Program-made: the position numbers and the translations under genes
The notes under the pieces: generated by a model
What the model was told of the DNA's origin: nothing
What the model saw: the letters and a program-made list of their open reading frames with translations, nothing else
Database searches by the model: none
In this document: piece after piece, positions 8,185-17,773 of the stretch
Layout: the number at the start of each line of letters is the position of its first letter
How positions within the stretch are numbered: position 1 is the first letter of the stretch
Assembly (NCBI RefSeq): GCF_041740695.1
Contig: NZ_JBGSLK010000006.1
Coordinates: forward strand, 1-64,000
DNA: 64,000 nucleotides
Direction of reading: 5' to 3'
From: Haliscomenobacter sp041740695
Lineage (GTDB): Bacteria; Bacteroidota; Bacteroidia; Chitinophagales; Saprospiraceae

Positions 8185-9078
8185 TTATGGTCTTGCCGCG
8201 ATTCCATCCCGAATCACCTTCAAAATGCGGTCTCTTTCCGCACCTTCTAGTGTCAAACGGGGGGCGCGTACGTATTCGGAGCCAATCCCCACTTCTTGTT
8301 CAGCCAGTTTGATGTACTGTACCAGTTTAGGGTGGAGGTCCAACTCCAACAAAGGTAAGAACCAGCGGTAAATGGTCAAGGCTTCGGCCAACTTTCCTTC
8401 CTTCACCAGTCGATAAATGGTGCAGGTCTCTGCTGGGAAGGCACAAACCAAGCCAGCTACCCAACCATCGGCACCCAAAACGAGTTCTTCCAACGCCAGG
8501 GTATCTACTCCACACAGGATTTTGAGGCGATCGCCAAAGCGATTGACCAGTCGAGTCACATTAGAAACATCACGAGTCGACTCTTTGACGGCGGTAATGT
8601 TTTTTTCTTCAATTAAAGCGGCAAACATGTCCAGCGTGATTTCAATCTTGTAATCCACTGGATTGTTGTACAGCATGATGGGTAGGTCGGTAGACTGGGC
8701 TACGGCGCGGAAAAACGCGGTGGTTTCGCCGTCGTCGGCTTTGTAGCGCATGGGGGGCAAAAGCATGAGGCCATCGGCACCCCACTGTTGGGCCAATTGA
8801 GCCTGGCGCACTGCCTCGCGGGTAGAGCCTTCGGCAATGTTGAGCACGACTGGCGTTTTGCCTTCCAGTTTTTCCAACGAAAATTTGACCAAAGTTTCTT
8901 TTTCGGCTTCGGTGATGGTGCTGGCTTCACCCAAGGAGCCGCCCAAAATGATGCCATTTACGCCACCATCTACCTGTGCTTGCAGGTTTTTGGCGAACAA
9001 TGGCAAATCCAATTCATCCTGACTATTGAATTTGGTGGTAAGCGCCGGAAACACGCCCTTCCATTCAAATGCGTTCAT
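8185..9078 (-). CDS. DapA-family aldolase/deaminase, probable 1-pyrroline-4-hydroxy-2-carboxylate deaminase
   Basis: The 297-residue protein is a class I aldolase of the dihydrodipicolinate synthase family: GGSLGE at residues 46-51, Tyr137 in LYNNP, and the Schiff-base Lys165 in AVKES. In hydroxyproline clusters such a protein deaminates 1-pyrroline-4-hydroxy-2-carboxylate to 2,5-dioxovalerate, the substrate of the next gene product. It is the first gene of the minus-strand cluster, divergent from the AraC regulator with a 126-bp shared upstream region. True DHDPS or N-acetylneuraminate lyase activity is less likely given the context. Confidence 0.85.
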   Translation of the reverse strand: MNAFEWKGVFPALTTKFNSQDELDLPLFAKNLQAQVDGGVNGIILGGSLGEASTITEAEKETLVKFSLEKLEGKTPVVLNIAEGSTREAVRQAQLAQQWGADGLMLLPPMRYKADDGETTAFFRAVAQSTDLPIMLYNNPVDYKIEITLDMFAALIEEKNITAVKESTRDVSNVTRLVNRFGDRLKILCGVDTLALEELVLGADGWVAGLVCAFPAETCTIYRLVKEGKLAEALTIYRWFLPLLELDLHPKLVQYIKLAEQEVGIGSEYVRAPRLTLEGAERDRILKVIRDGIAARP

Positions 9079-9204
9079 GTGGTAATTTTTGACAAAAATA
9101 GTGGCCGAAAGGATAGGGGGATTGATGTAGATTTGCTAAAAACTAACTTTTTTTAACCAAATATCCTTCCTTAACTGTATTTTACTGGCAAAAAACGTTT
9201 TGTC

Positions 9205-10071
9205 TTGAAAATTATCCCTTTTACCATTCCCGTGAGTGGAGAACAGTCCATCATTGTGCAGGAGGATCGGGAACCTCATTTTTATCCCCATTTACACCAG
9301 CACCCCGAAATACAAATTACTTGGATAAGGGAAGGGAACGGCAATTTGCTGGTAGGGGAGCAGGTGCATCGTTTTGAGGCAGAAGCTATCTTTTTGATTG
9401 GGGCCAACCAGCCTCATTTGTTCAACAGCGATCCGGTTTATTTTGAAGCAGATTCCAAGTTGTCGATTCATGCGCTCACCTTATTTTTTGATCCAATCAA
9501 AATGGGTAAAACGCTAGAAGCTATTCCTGAATTGAGCGGAATGGCTGCATTGCTAAGTGGATTCGACCGTGGAATTAAGGTAGGCGAAAGCACCAAAGCC
9601 CGGGTCATTGAGTTGATGTTGTGGATTCAGGCTGCTCATACGCTGAAACGGGTGGCTTTTTTTCTAGAACTACTAGAGTGTCTACATGCCGAAAAAAATC
9701 CTTTTTATCTGAGTCAACAAACACCATTTGTTATTTCGGAAAGTGAAGGCCAACGGATGAGCGCTGTATTCCAATATTTGCTCAAACATTATGCCGATGA
9801 ACTGAATCTGGAAAAAGTAGCCGCGCAAGTCCACCTTACCCCACCCGCTTTTTGCCGTTATTTCAAAAAACATACCCGCAAAACCTTCACCGTTTTTCTC
9901 AATGAAATCCGCATCAATGCTGCATGCCGGATTCTCAAAGAGGAACAGCAGCGTACTGTGGCGGAGGTCGCTTATTCAACGGGCTTCAACAATATTCCTC
10001 ATTTCAACCGCACCTTCAAGCGGGTCACTGGGCAAAGACCCAATGATTGGCGAAAAGAGAAGTTTCGATGA
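9205..10071 (+). CDS. AraC-family regulator, probably of the hydroxyproline cluster
   Basis: The 288-residue protein has an N-terminal cupin-like sensor (H-x-H-x-E-I-Q-x-T near residues 28-38, then G-x-H-x-F-x-x-G-x-N-x-P-H) and a C-terminal double helix-turn-helix of the AraC type (VAEVAYSTGFNNIPHFNRTFKR followed by GQRPNDWR). The chosen start is TTG at 9205, because MKIIPF begins the conserved region and no ATG is near. It is divergent from the DapA-like gene, the usual arrangement for a local activator responding to the pathway substrate (inference). Confidence 0.85.
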   Translation: MKIIPFTIPVSGEQSIIVQEDREPHFYPHLHQHPEIQITWIREGNGNLLVGEQVHRFEAEAIFLIGANQPHLFNSDPVYFEADSKLSIHALTLFFDPIKMGKTLEAIPELSGMAALLSGFDRGIKVGESTKARVIELMLWIQAAHTLKRVAFFLELLECLHAEKNPFYLSQQTPFVISESEGQRMSAVFQYLLKHYADELNLEKVAAQVHLTPPAFCRYFKKHTRKTFTVFLNEIRINAACRILKEEQQRTVAEVAYSTGFNNIPHFNRTFKRVTGQRPNDWRKEKFR

Positions 10072-10274
10072 TTTTGTAAAAATTGTTACGATACATAGAT
10101 ACTTTTCACACAAATGACGACGTTAACATTTCATTAAATCCAGCCTGCCTGACACTTTTTCTATTTTTTCCAGCCAAAAAAATTCCACGAAGCATAAGCA
10201 AGAATTAGCACAAACATGCTATGTCCTACTGCCATTGGCATAGCCCCCATAACCTTGCAAAAAACCATTGACAT

Positions 10275-13200
10275 ATGAGAACAGTTTTATTACTCTTGCT
10301 ATCCAGCATGCTTTGCTGGCAGTTATCTGCCCTGGATGGCCCCAAAAACCACCCTATCAAGCCGCCGGGCTATCTGAGCTTTTTTATGCCCCTTGATAGC
10401 ACGGCCTTCCCGGTAAGTGTAGCGAATGTGAAAGCCCGTTTAATCGACACATTGGTTTGTGTAGACGTCCTTTCCGTTAACTTCGACACCATTTCCGCCC
10501 TACAGTACACAGTGAAATTCGACACTTCCTTTCTACAATTCAAACAAGTTAAGATCGCCCCTGATAGTGCCTTGACCGATCTCACGGAAGAAAATTTTAA
10601 TCTACAACCCAATGGGAGCTCAATCGCTCTGGTCTATTCCAGACCTGATAGTGTTGCGGGCTTGACAATTCCTGACAGTACTACACTGTACCAACTCTGC
10701 TTTAAACCGTTGAAAGTCGGTACTTCAGCCATCACCTTTTCCACAACTGACACCACCCTGGTACTGAACCCAAGAGGTGTGAAGCGTGAATTCAAAGGTG
10801 AGGCCGGATCGGTTGAAATAACTGCTGATACCATCACACCACCTCTACCACCTACCTGTAGAGATACAGTAATTAACCGTACCATTGCCGTTTGTATTGG
10901 TCCGATTGGTATCGACACTACTCAGCTGGTGACTGCTGGCGGATGTGATAGCACTATTATCGTGACCAGAGTAAGAGCTACTTCCACTGCGCCACGCGAT
11001 ACCGTAATTTATACTACCATTTGTGAAGGACAAACCTACACTGTGGGTGAAAATGTATTCCGTCAGGCCGGTACTTACGTTGTCAATCTGCTTACGGAAG
11101 GAGGTTGTGATAGTCTGGTACAACTTGCGCTGGCAGTGAAACCCATGTTAGGCGTTACCATTTCTGGCGAAACCAGCATTTGCGATGGAGATTCCACCTT
11201 AGTGACGATTTCAGGTGGTGCTGGTTATATTTGGAGTACTGGTGCTACTACTGATTCGGTACGGCTCGGCCCTGGTACCTATACCGTAATGGTTAAGGAC
11301 ACCACGGGTGGCTGTGAAGGAACGCGTACCGTAGTGATTGGTTCTTCTTCACCCAAACCTCAAATTGAGGCGGATACCATCAGAGCATGTTCAGCAACAG
11401 ACCTGCCTGTTATCACCGTAAAAGCAGATTCTGCTTTTACCGTCAACTGGTATGATGTGCCTACTGGAGGTACACCGCTGGCCACCGATACGCTGAGTTT
11501 TAAGCCGTCAAAAGCAGATACCTTCTACGTTGAAGCGATTGATTCTTCAGGGACATCAACCTGTGCCAGTACGGAACGGACTGCCATCGTAGTGCTCATC
11601 GACAGTACCCAAACTGTTGGGTTTACGGTTTGCCCCACTGACATTATAACGGTAGCTCCTGCGGGTCAAACCTCGGCGGTAGTAACCTGGAACGCGCCTA
11701 CTTTTTCAAGTGGTTGTGATAGTACCACCGCGGTACTGAGTAGCAACTATGAGCCTGGTGATACCTTGGCAGTGGGTACAACCAGCATCAGGTACGTTCT
11801 TACGGATACAAGTGCCAACAAGGTTATTGACTCTTGTATCTTCAAAGTAATCCTGGGAACAGACACAATTATTACTCCGATCCCAGTCGATTCGCTCACC
11901 TTCTTTATAGACACGAGTGGAGTGACCTTTACCGACAGCACCATCACTGTGCCGGTTAAAGTACTTAATTTCGACGCGGTACAAGGATTTCAGTTCTCGC
12001 TCTCGATACCGGATAGTCTGGCCACTTTTGTTGGATTCATCAGTGACACAGCGGCGCTCAGAGGTGTAGAGAATTTTGCGTTCTCTTCTACTGTTCGTAC
12101 AGTCAATTGGTTTGACGCACAGTCTAATGGTGTAACCCTGGCGGATAGCACGACCATCTTTACCTTACAAATCAGTAGAGATTCGGCAAGTAAAGAATGT
12201 ATCCCGGTTCAGTTCAAAAATGAACCATCCAAGATCATTGCGACCAAATCTTCTTTGACCGAAATTATTCCAACGACCATCGACGGAGTAGTATGTCCAG
12301 ACACAACAACAGTTCCGCCAATAGATACCACTGGGCCAGTTAGAATAGCTGGAAAAATTTACCGTGAGGACAGTACTGCGGTTAAATTTGTAACCGTTGA
12401 CATCAGTCCGGATAGTCTGGCTTCGGTCATTACTGGGATCACTGGCGAATATGCATTCGATTCCTTGGTTTACAACCGGAACCATACCATTCGGCCCTCT
12501 TTGGATTCTAACCATTCTGGTGGGGTGAACATTTTGGATGTCGTGTTGATTCAGCGACATATTCTGGCCAAAGACACTTTGGACAGTCCTTACAAGTGGA
12601 TTGCTGCCGACGTAAACCGTTCTCGAACAGTTACTGTAGCGGACATTTTAGACATCCGTCGTTTGATTTTGGGTGCGCTGGATTCATTCCCCAATAGCCC
12701 CTCCTGGCGCTTTGTGCCAGTGAGCTTTAAGTTTCCGGATAGTGCGGCCAATCCATTGACCGTTCCGTTCCCAGATTCGATCTCCTTTACGGGTTTGAAA
12801 AAGGACACCCTGAACAATGACTTCATTGGGATCAAAGTAGGTGATGTTAACCTGAGCAAAGATGCCCAGTTGCGCGCCGAAGAGCCCATGGAAATCATGA
12901 TGGCCAACCGCGCATTTGACTACGGCGAAAAACTGGTAGTTGATGTACGCGCCAGCGATCTGGGTAAATATGCAGGGTATCAGTTCGATCTGGGCTTTGA
13001 CCGCGAAACCCTCGATTTTGTAGGGGTAGAAGCGGGTGATGTGCCCGGAGTAGACCGCAATACTTTCAATTTGAATGCCGTAGCTGAGGGCCATATTCCA
13101 ACGCTGTGGTATCAAACCGGAGCATCTTTGCGCAGTGCCGAAAATCCCGTATTGTTCAGGCTTACGTTCAACACCCGCAGAGCAGGTGAAGTAGCTCAAG

Positions 13201-13580
13201 CAATCTGGCTCAACCAACAAGGATTTGCTGGCATGGCCGTCAATCAGGCTGGGCAGGCACAGGTCATCAAAGCACGCTACACCGATGCTGCACTCAAAGT
13301 GGATTTGGGCAAACGCAATGCCATCAAAGCATTGGGCGTACAACCCAACCCATTCAGCGATCAGGCTTTGATTCGCTTCAAACTGCCTACGGATTCACGC
13401 ACCACTTTGTCGATCATCGATGCTGCTGGTCGTGAAGTATACCGCGAAGCCCGCAATTTGTCAGCAGGAGTTCAAGAATGGACAATTAATGGCAACACCT
13501 TGGGCCAAAATGGCGTTTACCACTATCGAATCCTGACCGCTTATGGCGTATTGACGGATAAGGTGATTTTGACGAAATAA
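10275..13580 (+). CDS. Large secreted protein with cohesin-like, HYR and dockerin-like modules and a type A T9SS sorting domain
   Basis: The 1101-residue protein starts with a signal peptide (about 1-20). In order there are a cohesin-like domain (about 40-180), Cys-rich repeats with CDS motifs (195-290), Ig-like segments (295-445), an HYR-like domain (about 449-520), a second cohesin-like domain (about 540-675), a dockerin-like pair of EF loops (DSNHSGGVNILDV near 745 and ADVNRSRTVTVADILD near 780), a third cohesin-like domain (about 869-1005) and a type A sorting domain (PNPF near 1024 to the final VILTK). It is exported by the type IX system and probably attached at the cell surface or released. 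It may form cohesin-dockerin contacts with itself or with the next gene product (inference). Confidence 0.85.
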   Translation: MRTVLLLLLSSMLCWQLSALDGPKNHPIKPPGYLSFFMPLDSTAFPVSVANVKARLIDTLVCVDVLSVNFDTISALQYTVKFDTSFLQFKQVKIAPDSALTDLTEENFNLQPNGSSIALVYSRPDSVAGLTIPDSTTLYQLCFKPLKVGTSAITFSTTDTTLVLNPRGVKREFKGEAGSVEITADTITPPLPPTCRDTVINRTIAVCIGPIGIDTTQLVTAGGCDSTIIVTRVRATSTAPRDTVIYTTICEGQTYTVGENVFRQAGTYVVNLLTEGGCDSLVQLALAVKPMLGVTISGETSICDGDSTLVTISGGAGYIWSTGATTDSVRLGPGTYTVMVKDTTGGCEGTRTVVIGSSSPKPQIEADTIRACSATDLPVITVKADSAFTVNWYDVPTGGTPLATDTLSFKPSKADTFYVEAIDSSGTSTCASTERTAIVVLIDSTQTVGFTVCPTDIITVAPAGQTSAVVTWNAPTFSSGCDSTTAVLSSNYEPGDTLAVGTTSIRYVLTDTSANKVIDSCIFKVILGTDTIITPIPVDSLTFFIDTSGVTFTDSTITVPVKVLNFDAVQGFQFSLSIPDSLATFVGFISDTAALRGVENFAFSSTVRTVNWFDAQSNGVTLADSTTIFTLQISRDSASKECIPVQFKNEPSKIIATKSSLTEIIPTTIDGVVCPDTTTVPPIDTTGPVRIAGKIYREDSTAVKFVTVDISPDSLASVITGITGEYAFDSLVYNRNHTIRPSLDSNHSGGVNILDVVLIQRHILAKDTLDSPYKWIAADVNRSRTVTVADILDIRRLILGALDSFPNSPSWRFVPVSFKFPDSAANPLTVPFPDSISFTGLKKDTLNNDFIGIKVGDVNLSKDAQLRAEEPMEIMMANRAFDYGEKLVVDVRASDLGKYAGYQFDLGFDRETLDFVGVEAGDVPGVDRNTFNLNAVAEGHIPTLWYQTGASLRSAENPVLFRLTFNTRRAGEVAQAIWLNQQGFAGMAVNQAGQAQVIKARYTDAALKVDLGKRNAIKALGVQPNPFSDQALIRFKLPTDSRTTLSIIDAAGREVYREARNLSAGVQEWTINGNTLGQNGVYHYRILTAYGVLTDKVILTK

Positions 13581-13602
13581 TCATAGTGCATTTCGGGGTT
13601 TG

Positions 13603-13823
13603 GTCAGAATCTCGAAGCTTTAAAAAGCTAAAGCGACTATTTTGTTTCACAAAGAAAGCACAAAGGGGCACAGAGGACACAAAGTTAGACGTTGACAGAA
13701 TCTTTCATTTAGAGGTTACCTTCGTCAACAGCTAGCTTTGTGTTCTTTGTGTCCTCTTTGTTTTTTTCTTTGTGATAATAAAATGTCGCTTTGGTGAAAT
13801 TTAGCTTTGGGATTCTGGTTAAA
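13603..13823. repeat. Long imperfect inverted repeat between the two secreted-protein genes
   Basis: The outer left segment CAGAATCTCGAAGCTTT (from 13605) is complementary to the outer right segment AAATTTAGCTTTGGGATTCTG (ending near 13821), and the inner arms (about 13630-13690 and 13733-13793) contain CACAAAGAAAGCACAAAGG against its complement. Arms total roughly 85 bp with mismatches. Direct CACAAAG units recur within each arm. It occupies nearly the whole 264-bp gap. Confidence 0.8.
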
Positions 13824-13844
13824 CCTTGAAATCCTCAAGGAAGT

Positions 13845-16331
13845 ATGGGAAAATTATACATTTTGGCACTGTTGGTACTGTTTACACTACTCAACTACAG
13901 TGCGGGCTACGCTCAAGGAGCGATTGATTCTACAACTTTCATTTTGACTTCGCGCAAAGTCTGCGTGGGAGACACCATCGAGATACCCGTTCGCACTGTT
14001 CATTTCAGGCGTGTAGCGGGTTTTCAATTTGCGATAAGTTGGGCTCCTGGACAGTTTCGTTTTTTGGGCATCAGCAATAGTATTTTTCCCCGAACCGAAT
14101 TCGATTTTGCAGCTCCAGCGTCAGGCACGCGGGTGAACGTCGCCTGGTTTAAATCGGATGGCACTTTTTCTACCTTGCCAGATACCACCCGAATTTTTGT
14201 GCTTCGTTTGGTAGCTTTACAACCGGGTAATCCTGCTACTTTGGGTTTTGTGACGAACCCTCGAGACCAAACGGCGCCAGTAGTCGCACAGTACAATCAA
14301 GTTGGTAACAACATTCGGGAATTCCCTCCGGTGCTGATTGGCAATACCATCCAGATTTTACCCTTACCCATTGTACAGGCCACACCAGATACCATTACTT
14401 GTCGGGACCCTTTCGTTTTTTTGGATGCTCAGTCTTCTGACTCATTGGCTACTTATGCTTGGAGCGGCCCCAATGGCTACAGTTCTACCCTGGCCAGAGA
14501 CACCGCTTTTATCCCTGGGCGCTATCAGGTGATTGCCACCACGGATTCATTGTGTGCCTCCGTTCCACTGGACATTGTGATCGGTTTTGATCAAACTCAA
14601 CCAGTAGCACCTACCCTGCGTGGAGATAGCATCAATTGTTTGCGCCGAGAGGTGCAGTTGGGGTTTTCGCCCGTCAACAACACCCTGGAATATTATTGGA
14701 TTACTCCCCAGAACGATACATTACCTGATCCATTGGCACCCACCAACGTGGGAGGCACCTATCGATTGATCGTCGTACAACCCAGCAATGGCTGCCAAAA
14801 CAACGCCGACTTTACCGTAGTGGTAGATACCTTGGCACCAAGCATTCAACTGAGTGGACAAGGGCAATTGGATTGCCGCTCCCAATCGGTACTCTTGAAT
14901 GCGAGCAGTACTAGCAAAAACTTGAGTTATACCTGGCGCAATGGCATGGGAGGAACGGTTAGTCAGGATTCATTCTTACGTGTCAATACGGCTGGCTCGT
15001 ACCAGCTTAGTGTGCGCAGTACCAGCAACGCTTGTCAGGCCAGTAAAGACACCAGTATTAGCGCTGATACCTTGCGACCTTCAGCTATGCTGGATACCAC
15101 GGGCAAAATTACCTGTATCAACCGCAGCACGGCATTGAGGGCTACGGTCAACTCCAATCGAGTGGAAACCTTTTGGATTTCCCCTTCTTTGCTCGATACC
15201 CTATCGCGCAACGCGAGCACTACGGCTTTTAGTGGTGGGCGGTACACCTTTTTGGTGGTGGATACGGTCAATGGCTGCGATTTAAGATTGACCACTACGG
15301 TGGAATCGGATACGCTACGCCCTTTCAGTTTAATCCAGGTACAAACGCCCTTTTCTTGTGCCAATCCTACGGCTGCCCTAGCTGTGGATGTGTTGCCGAG
15401 TGTGACTTATTCCTGGTCAGGCCAAGGAATAAGTGGTGCAAATACGGCTGCGACAATACAAGTCAATACTCCTGGACAGTACAATGTGGTACTCAGTAAC
15501 GCCAATAATGGTTGCACCTTTAGCGATTCATTTCAATTGGGCGGCAATACCGATGGCCCTCAGTTTGATCGCATCAATTTGAAGCAGCCGCCATGTGCCA
15601 CTGATGGTCGGGGTAGCATTGGCATCGAATTGGTGAGTGGGGGAGTAGCGCCTTATACTTTTTCCTTACGGGATAGCACTTTTGCTAGCCAACGCAATTT
15701 CAACAACCTTGCGCCGGGTACTTACCGCATTAAAGTACAAGACGCTGCTGGATGTGAAGGAGATACCAGCTTGACCATTCTGGCATCTATACCCATCGAG
15801 GTGAGCATCACTGCGCCTACCAACGAAGTCACTCCGGGCGATTCCCTACAATTGACCGCAGTTCTGGGTGACTCTACAGGCTTGGCCTCCTTGCAATGGG
15901 TGGGCACCAATCTTGCTGCGTGTGATGGCTGCAACAGCATTCAAGTGAACCCTACGCGCAGTACCGTATACCAGGTTCAGGTGTTGAGTGCAAATGGTTG
16001 TCGCTCGCAGGCGGTGTTCAATGTTTTTGTGGTTAAAAAAGACCAGGTTTATGCACCAACAGCCTTTTCTCCCAATGGCGACAGCAAAAATGACCGCTTT
16101 TATTTGTTGGGCAAAAAGAACCTGAAAATTGTGCAGTTTCGCATTTTTGACCGCTGGGGCAACCTCGTGTACGAAGCCAGCAATGGCACCCTCAACGATG
16201 AAGCCATTGGTTGGGATGGTACGTATGGCGGGAAGGCAGTGCCGCCGGGTACATTTGTGTGGATAGCGGAGCTGGAAACCGAGGATCAGGTGCTGCAATC
16301 GTACAGTGGGGAAGCGGTGCTGTTGAAGTAA
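13845..16331 (+). CDS. Secreted multi-domain protein with N-terminal cohesin-like domain and type B (gliding-motility-type) sorting domain
   Basis: The 828-residue protein has a signal peptide (about 1-22), a cohesin-like beta domain (about 28-150: DTIEIPVRTV...GFQFAISW), then five to six PKD/Ig-like repeats of 80-90 residues, each with a TC or DCR start, YxW core and a YxxxV end (about 170-690). The last ~95 residues are the type B sorting domain: YAPTAFSPNGDSKND, FRIFDRWGNLVYE, then WDGTYGGKAVPPGTFVW. Type B proteins leave through T9SS and often stay on the surface as adhesins. It is in tandem with the type A protein. Confidence 0.87.
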   Translation: MGKLYILALLVLFTLLNYSAGYAQGAIDSTTFILTSRKVCVGDTIEIPVRTVHFRRVAGFQFAISWAPGQFRFLGISNSIFPRTEFDFAAPASGTRVNVAWFKSDGTFSTLPDTTRIFVLRLVALQPGNPATLGFVTNPRDQTAPVVAQYNQVGNNIREFPPVLIGNTIQILPLPIVQATPDTITCRDPFVFLDAQSSDSLATYAWSGPNGYSSTLARDTAFIPGRYQVIATTDSLCASVPLDIVIGFDQTQPVAPTLRGDSINCLRREVQLGFSPVNNTLEYYWITPQNDTLPDPLAPTNVGGTYRLIVVQPSNGCQNNADFTVVVDTLAPSIQLSGQGQLDCRSQSVLLNASSTSKNLSYTWRNGMGGTVSQDSFLRVNTAGSYQLSVRSTSNACQASKDTSISADTLRPSAMLDTTGKITCINRSTALRATVNSNRVETFWISPSLLDTLSRNASTTAFSGGRYTFLVVDTVNGCDLRLTTTVESDTLRPFSLIQVQTPFSCANPTAALAVDVLPSVTYSWSGQGISGANTAATIQVNTPGQYNVVLSNANNGCTFSDSFQLGGNTDGPQFDRINLKQPPCATDGRGSIGIELVSGGVAPYTFSLRDSTFASQRNFNNLAPGTYRIKVQDAAGCEGDTSLTILASIPIEVSITAPTNEVTPGDSLQLTAVLGDSTGLASLQWVGTNLAACDGCNSIQVNPTRSTVYQVQVLSANGCRSQAVFNVFVVKKDQVYAPTAFSPNGDSKNDRFYLLGKKNLKIVQFRIFDRWGNLVYEASNGTLNDEAIGWDGTYGGKAVPPGTFVWIAELETEDQVLQSYSGEAVLLK

Positions 16332-16480
16332 GGGAGTCATTCAAAAAAAGGGCGCTGCCCATTCTTGAGAGATGTCGCCCTTGCAGGGCTTGTTTGCTAA
16401 AGGGGAAATTGGAATAGCAATTGGCTATAAATTGCTTGATGTTATATGAACTTTTTGCCAAAACTGGCATTTGCTAATTT

Positions 16481-17653
16481 ATGGCTAAAAAGAAACAAAA
16501 CAAAACGATACAACTGCTCATCGGTGGCGCAGTAGGCGCTGCGGTGGGCTTCTTTCTCGCGTATGGGGTTATAAAATGGACGCCGGACTTCATCTTCCAA
16601 AACTTGAAAGGCAGCGGGGGCATTTGGTGGGAAAACCCGCTAAAATTAGTCCTGGTTTTTGTAGCCATTTGGGCGGCTTTGGCTGCGCATGAGTTGGGAC
16701 ACCTGCTGACAGGACTATTCCAGGGTTTTACTTTCCACTTATATGTAGCAGGTTTTTTGGGTGTTCGCCGCAATCCTTTGGATGATAAAATTGAGTGGTA
16801 TTTCAATCGCGATGCCAATCTTTTTGGCGGAGTAGCCGCTACTTTACCCACCCAAAAATCACCTGATTTGGTCAAAAAACTGGCGGCTGTAGTGGCTGCC
16901 GGGCCGTTGACAAGTATCGGTGGTGCACTATTCGTAGGCGTACCTGCGTTTTTCGTGACCATGAATTTGAGTGCCGCAGGGTCCAATGCTGGCTTAAGAG
17001 CCTTGCTCGTATTTTCGCTCATATTTGCGCTTACTTCCTTTTTTTTGTTTCTGGCTACCACCATTCCTGGCCGTACTGGCGCTTTTTTCACCGATCGGGC
17101 GCGCTTTTTTCGTTTGATTGGTGGGGGTAAAACGGCGGCCATCGAGCAGGCAGTATTAGAGGTATTGGCGCACAGTTATTCCAATCAACCCTACTCCAAT
17201 ATTGACCCCTCTCAAATCGAGCTGATCAAAACAGATGATTCAGATTTGATGAAAGCTTTTGCCCTTTCAATGAACTATTATCACCGCTTGGATCGGGATG
17301 AAAAGGAATTAGCACTCGCCGCAGCTCAGGAAATGGAACCTTTGCTGGAAGATCAACCGCTGACCTTTCGGGTGGAGTTGCAAAAAGACCTGGTGTTTGC
17401 CTATGCCTTTTTGGCAAATGATCCGGTTCAGGCACGCAGCATTTGGGAGAAAATGGGCAAATTGGGACAAGGCGGAAAAAATGCCCATACTTTGCTGGCG
17501 AAGGCGGCTTTGTTGTATGCCGAAGGGAATTTGAATGAGGCTAAAACGGCGATTGAGGCCGGATTGGCGGCCTTGCCGGGGAATCTGTTGAAGTATAGTG
17601 ATCGATTTTATCGGGGGTGGTTGGAGGTGTTGGAGGAGAAGTATACTGGGTAA
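16481..17653 (+). CDS. M50-like membrane metallopeptidase with C-terminal helical repeats
   Basis: The 390-residue protein has membrane helices at about 11-31, 56-74, 130-165 and 180-205, with the zinc motif HELGH at residues 70-74 inside the second helix, the arrangement of site-2-protease-type (M50) peptidases. The C-terminal third (from about 235) is soluble and helical, with TPR-like alternation of large and small residues. No clear [NLD]DG third-ligand motif was confirmed by eye, so activity is not assured. Substrate unknown. It stands alone between the type B secreted protein and the DUF1080 gene. Confidence 0.75.
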   Translation: MAKKKQNKTIQLLIGGAVGAAVGFFLAYGVIKWTPDFIFQNLKGSGGIWWENPLKLVLVFVAIWAALAAHELGHLLTGLFQGFTFHLYVAGFLGVRRNPLDDKIEWYFNRDANLFGGVAATLPTQKSPDLVKKLAAVVAAGPLTSIGGALFVGVPAFFVTMNLSAAGSNAGLRALLVFSLIFALTSFFLFLATTIPGRTGAFFTDRARFFRLIGGGKTAAIEQAVLEVLAHSYSNQPYSNIDPSQIELIKTDDSDLMKAFALSMNYYHRLDRDEKELALAAAQEMEPLLEDQPLTFRVELQKDLVFAYAFLANDPVQARSIWEKMGKLGQGGKNAHTLLAKAALLYAEGNLNEAKTAIEAGLAALPGNLLKYSDRFYRGWLEVLEEKYTG

Positions 17654-17773
17654 GGGAAATGTATTCAGAAGGATAAATCTAAAGATTGTTTTTTCCCCCA
17701 TTCCCACTTATATTCACCCGTGAATAGGGTTGCCCTATCCAATTCATTTCCTTACTTACAATCTCTTTCATTC

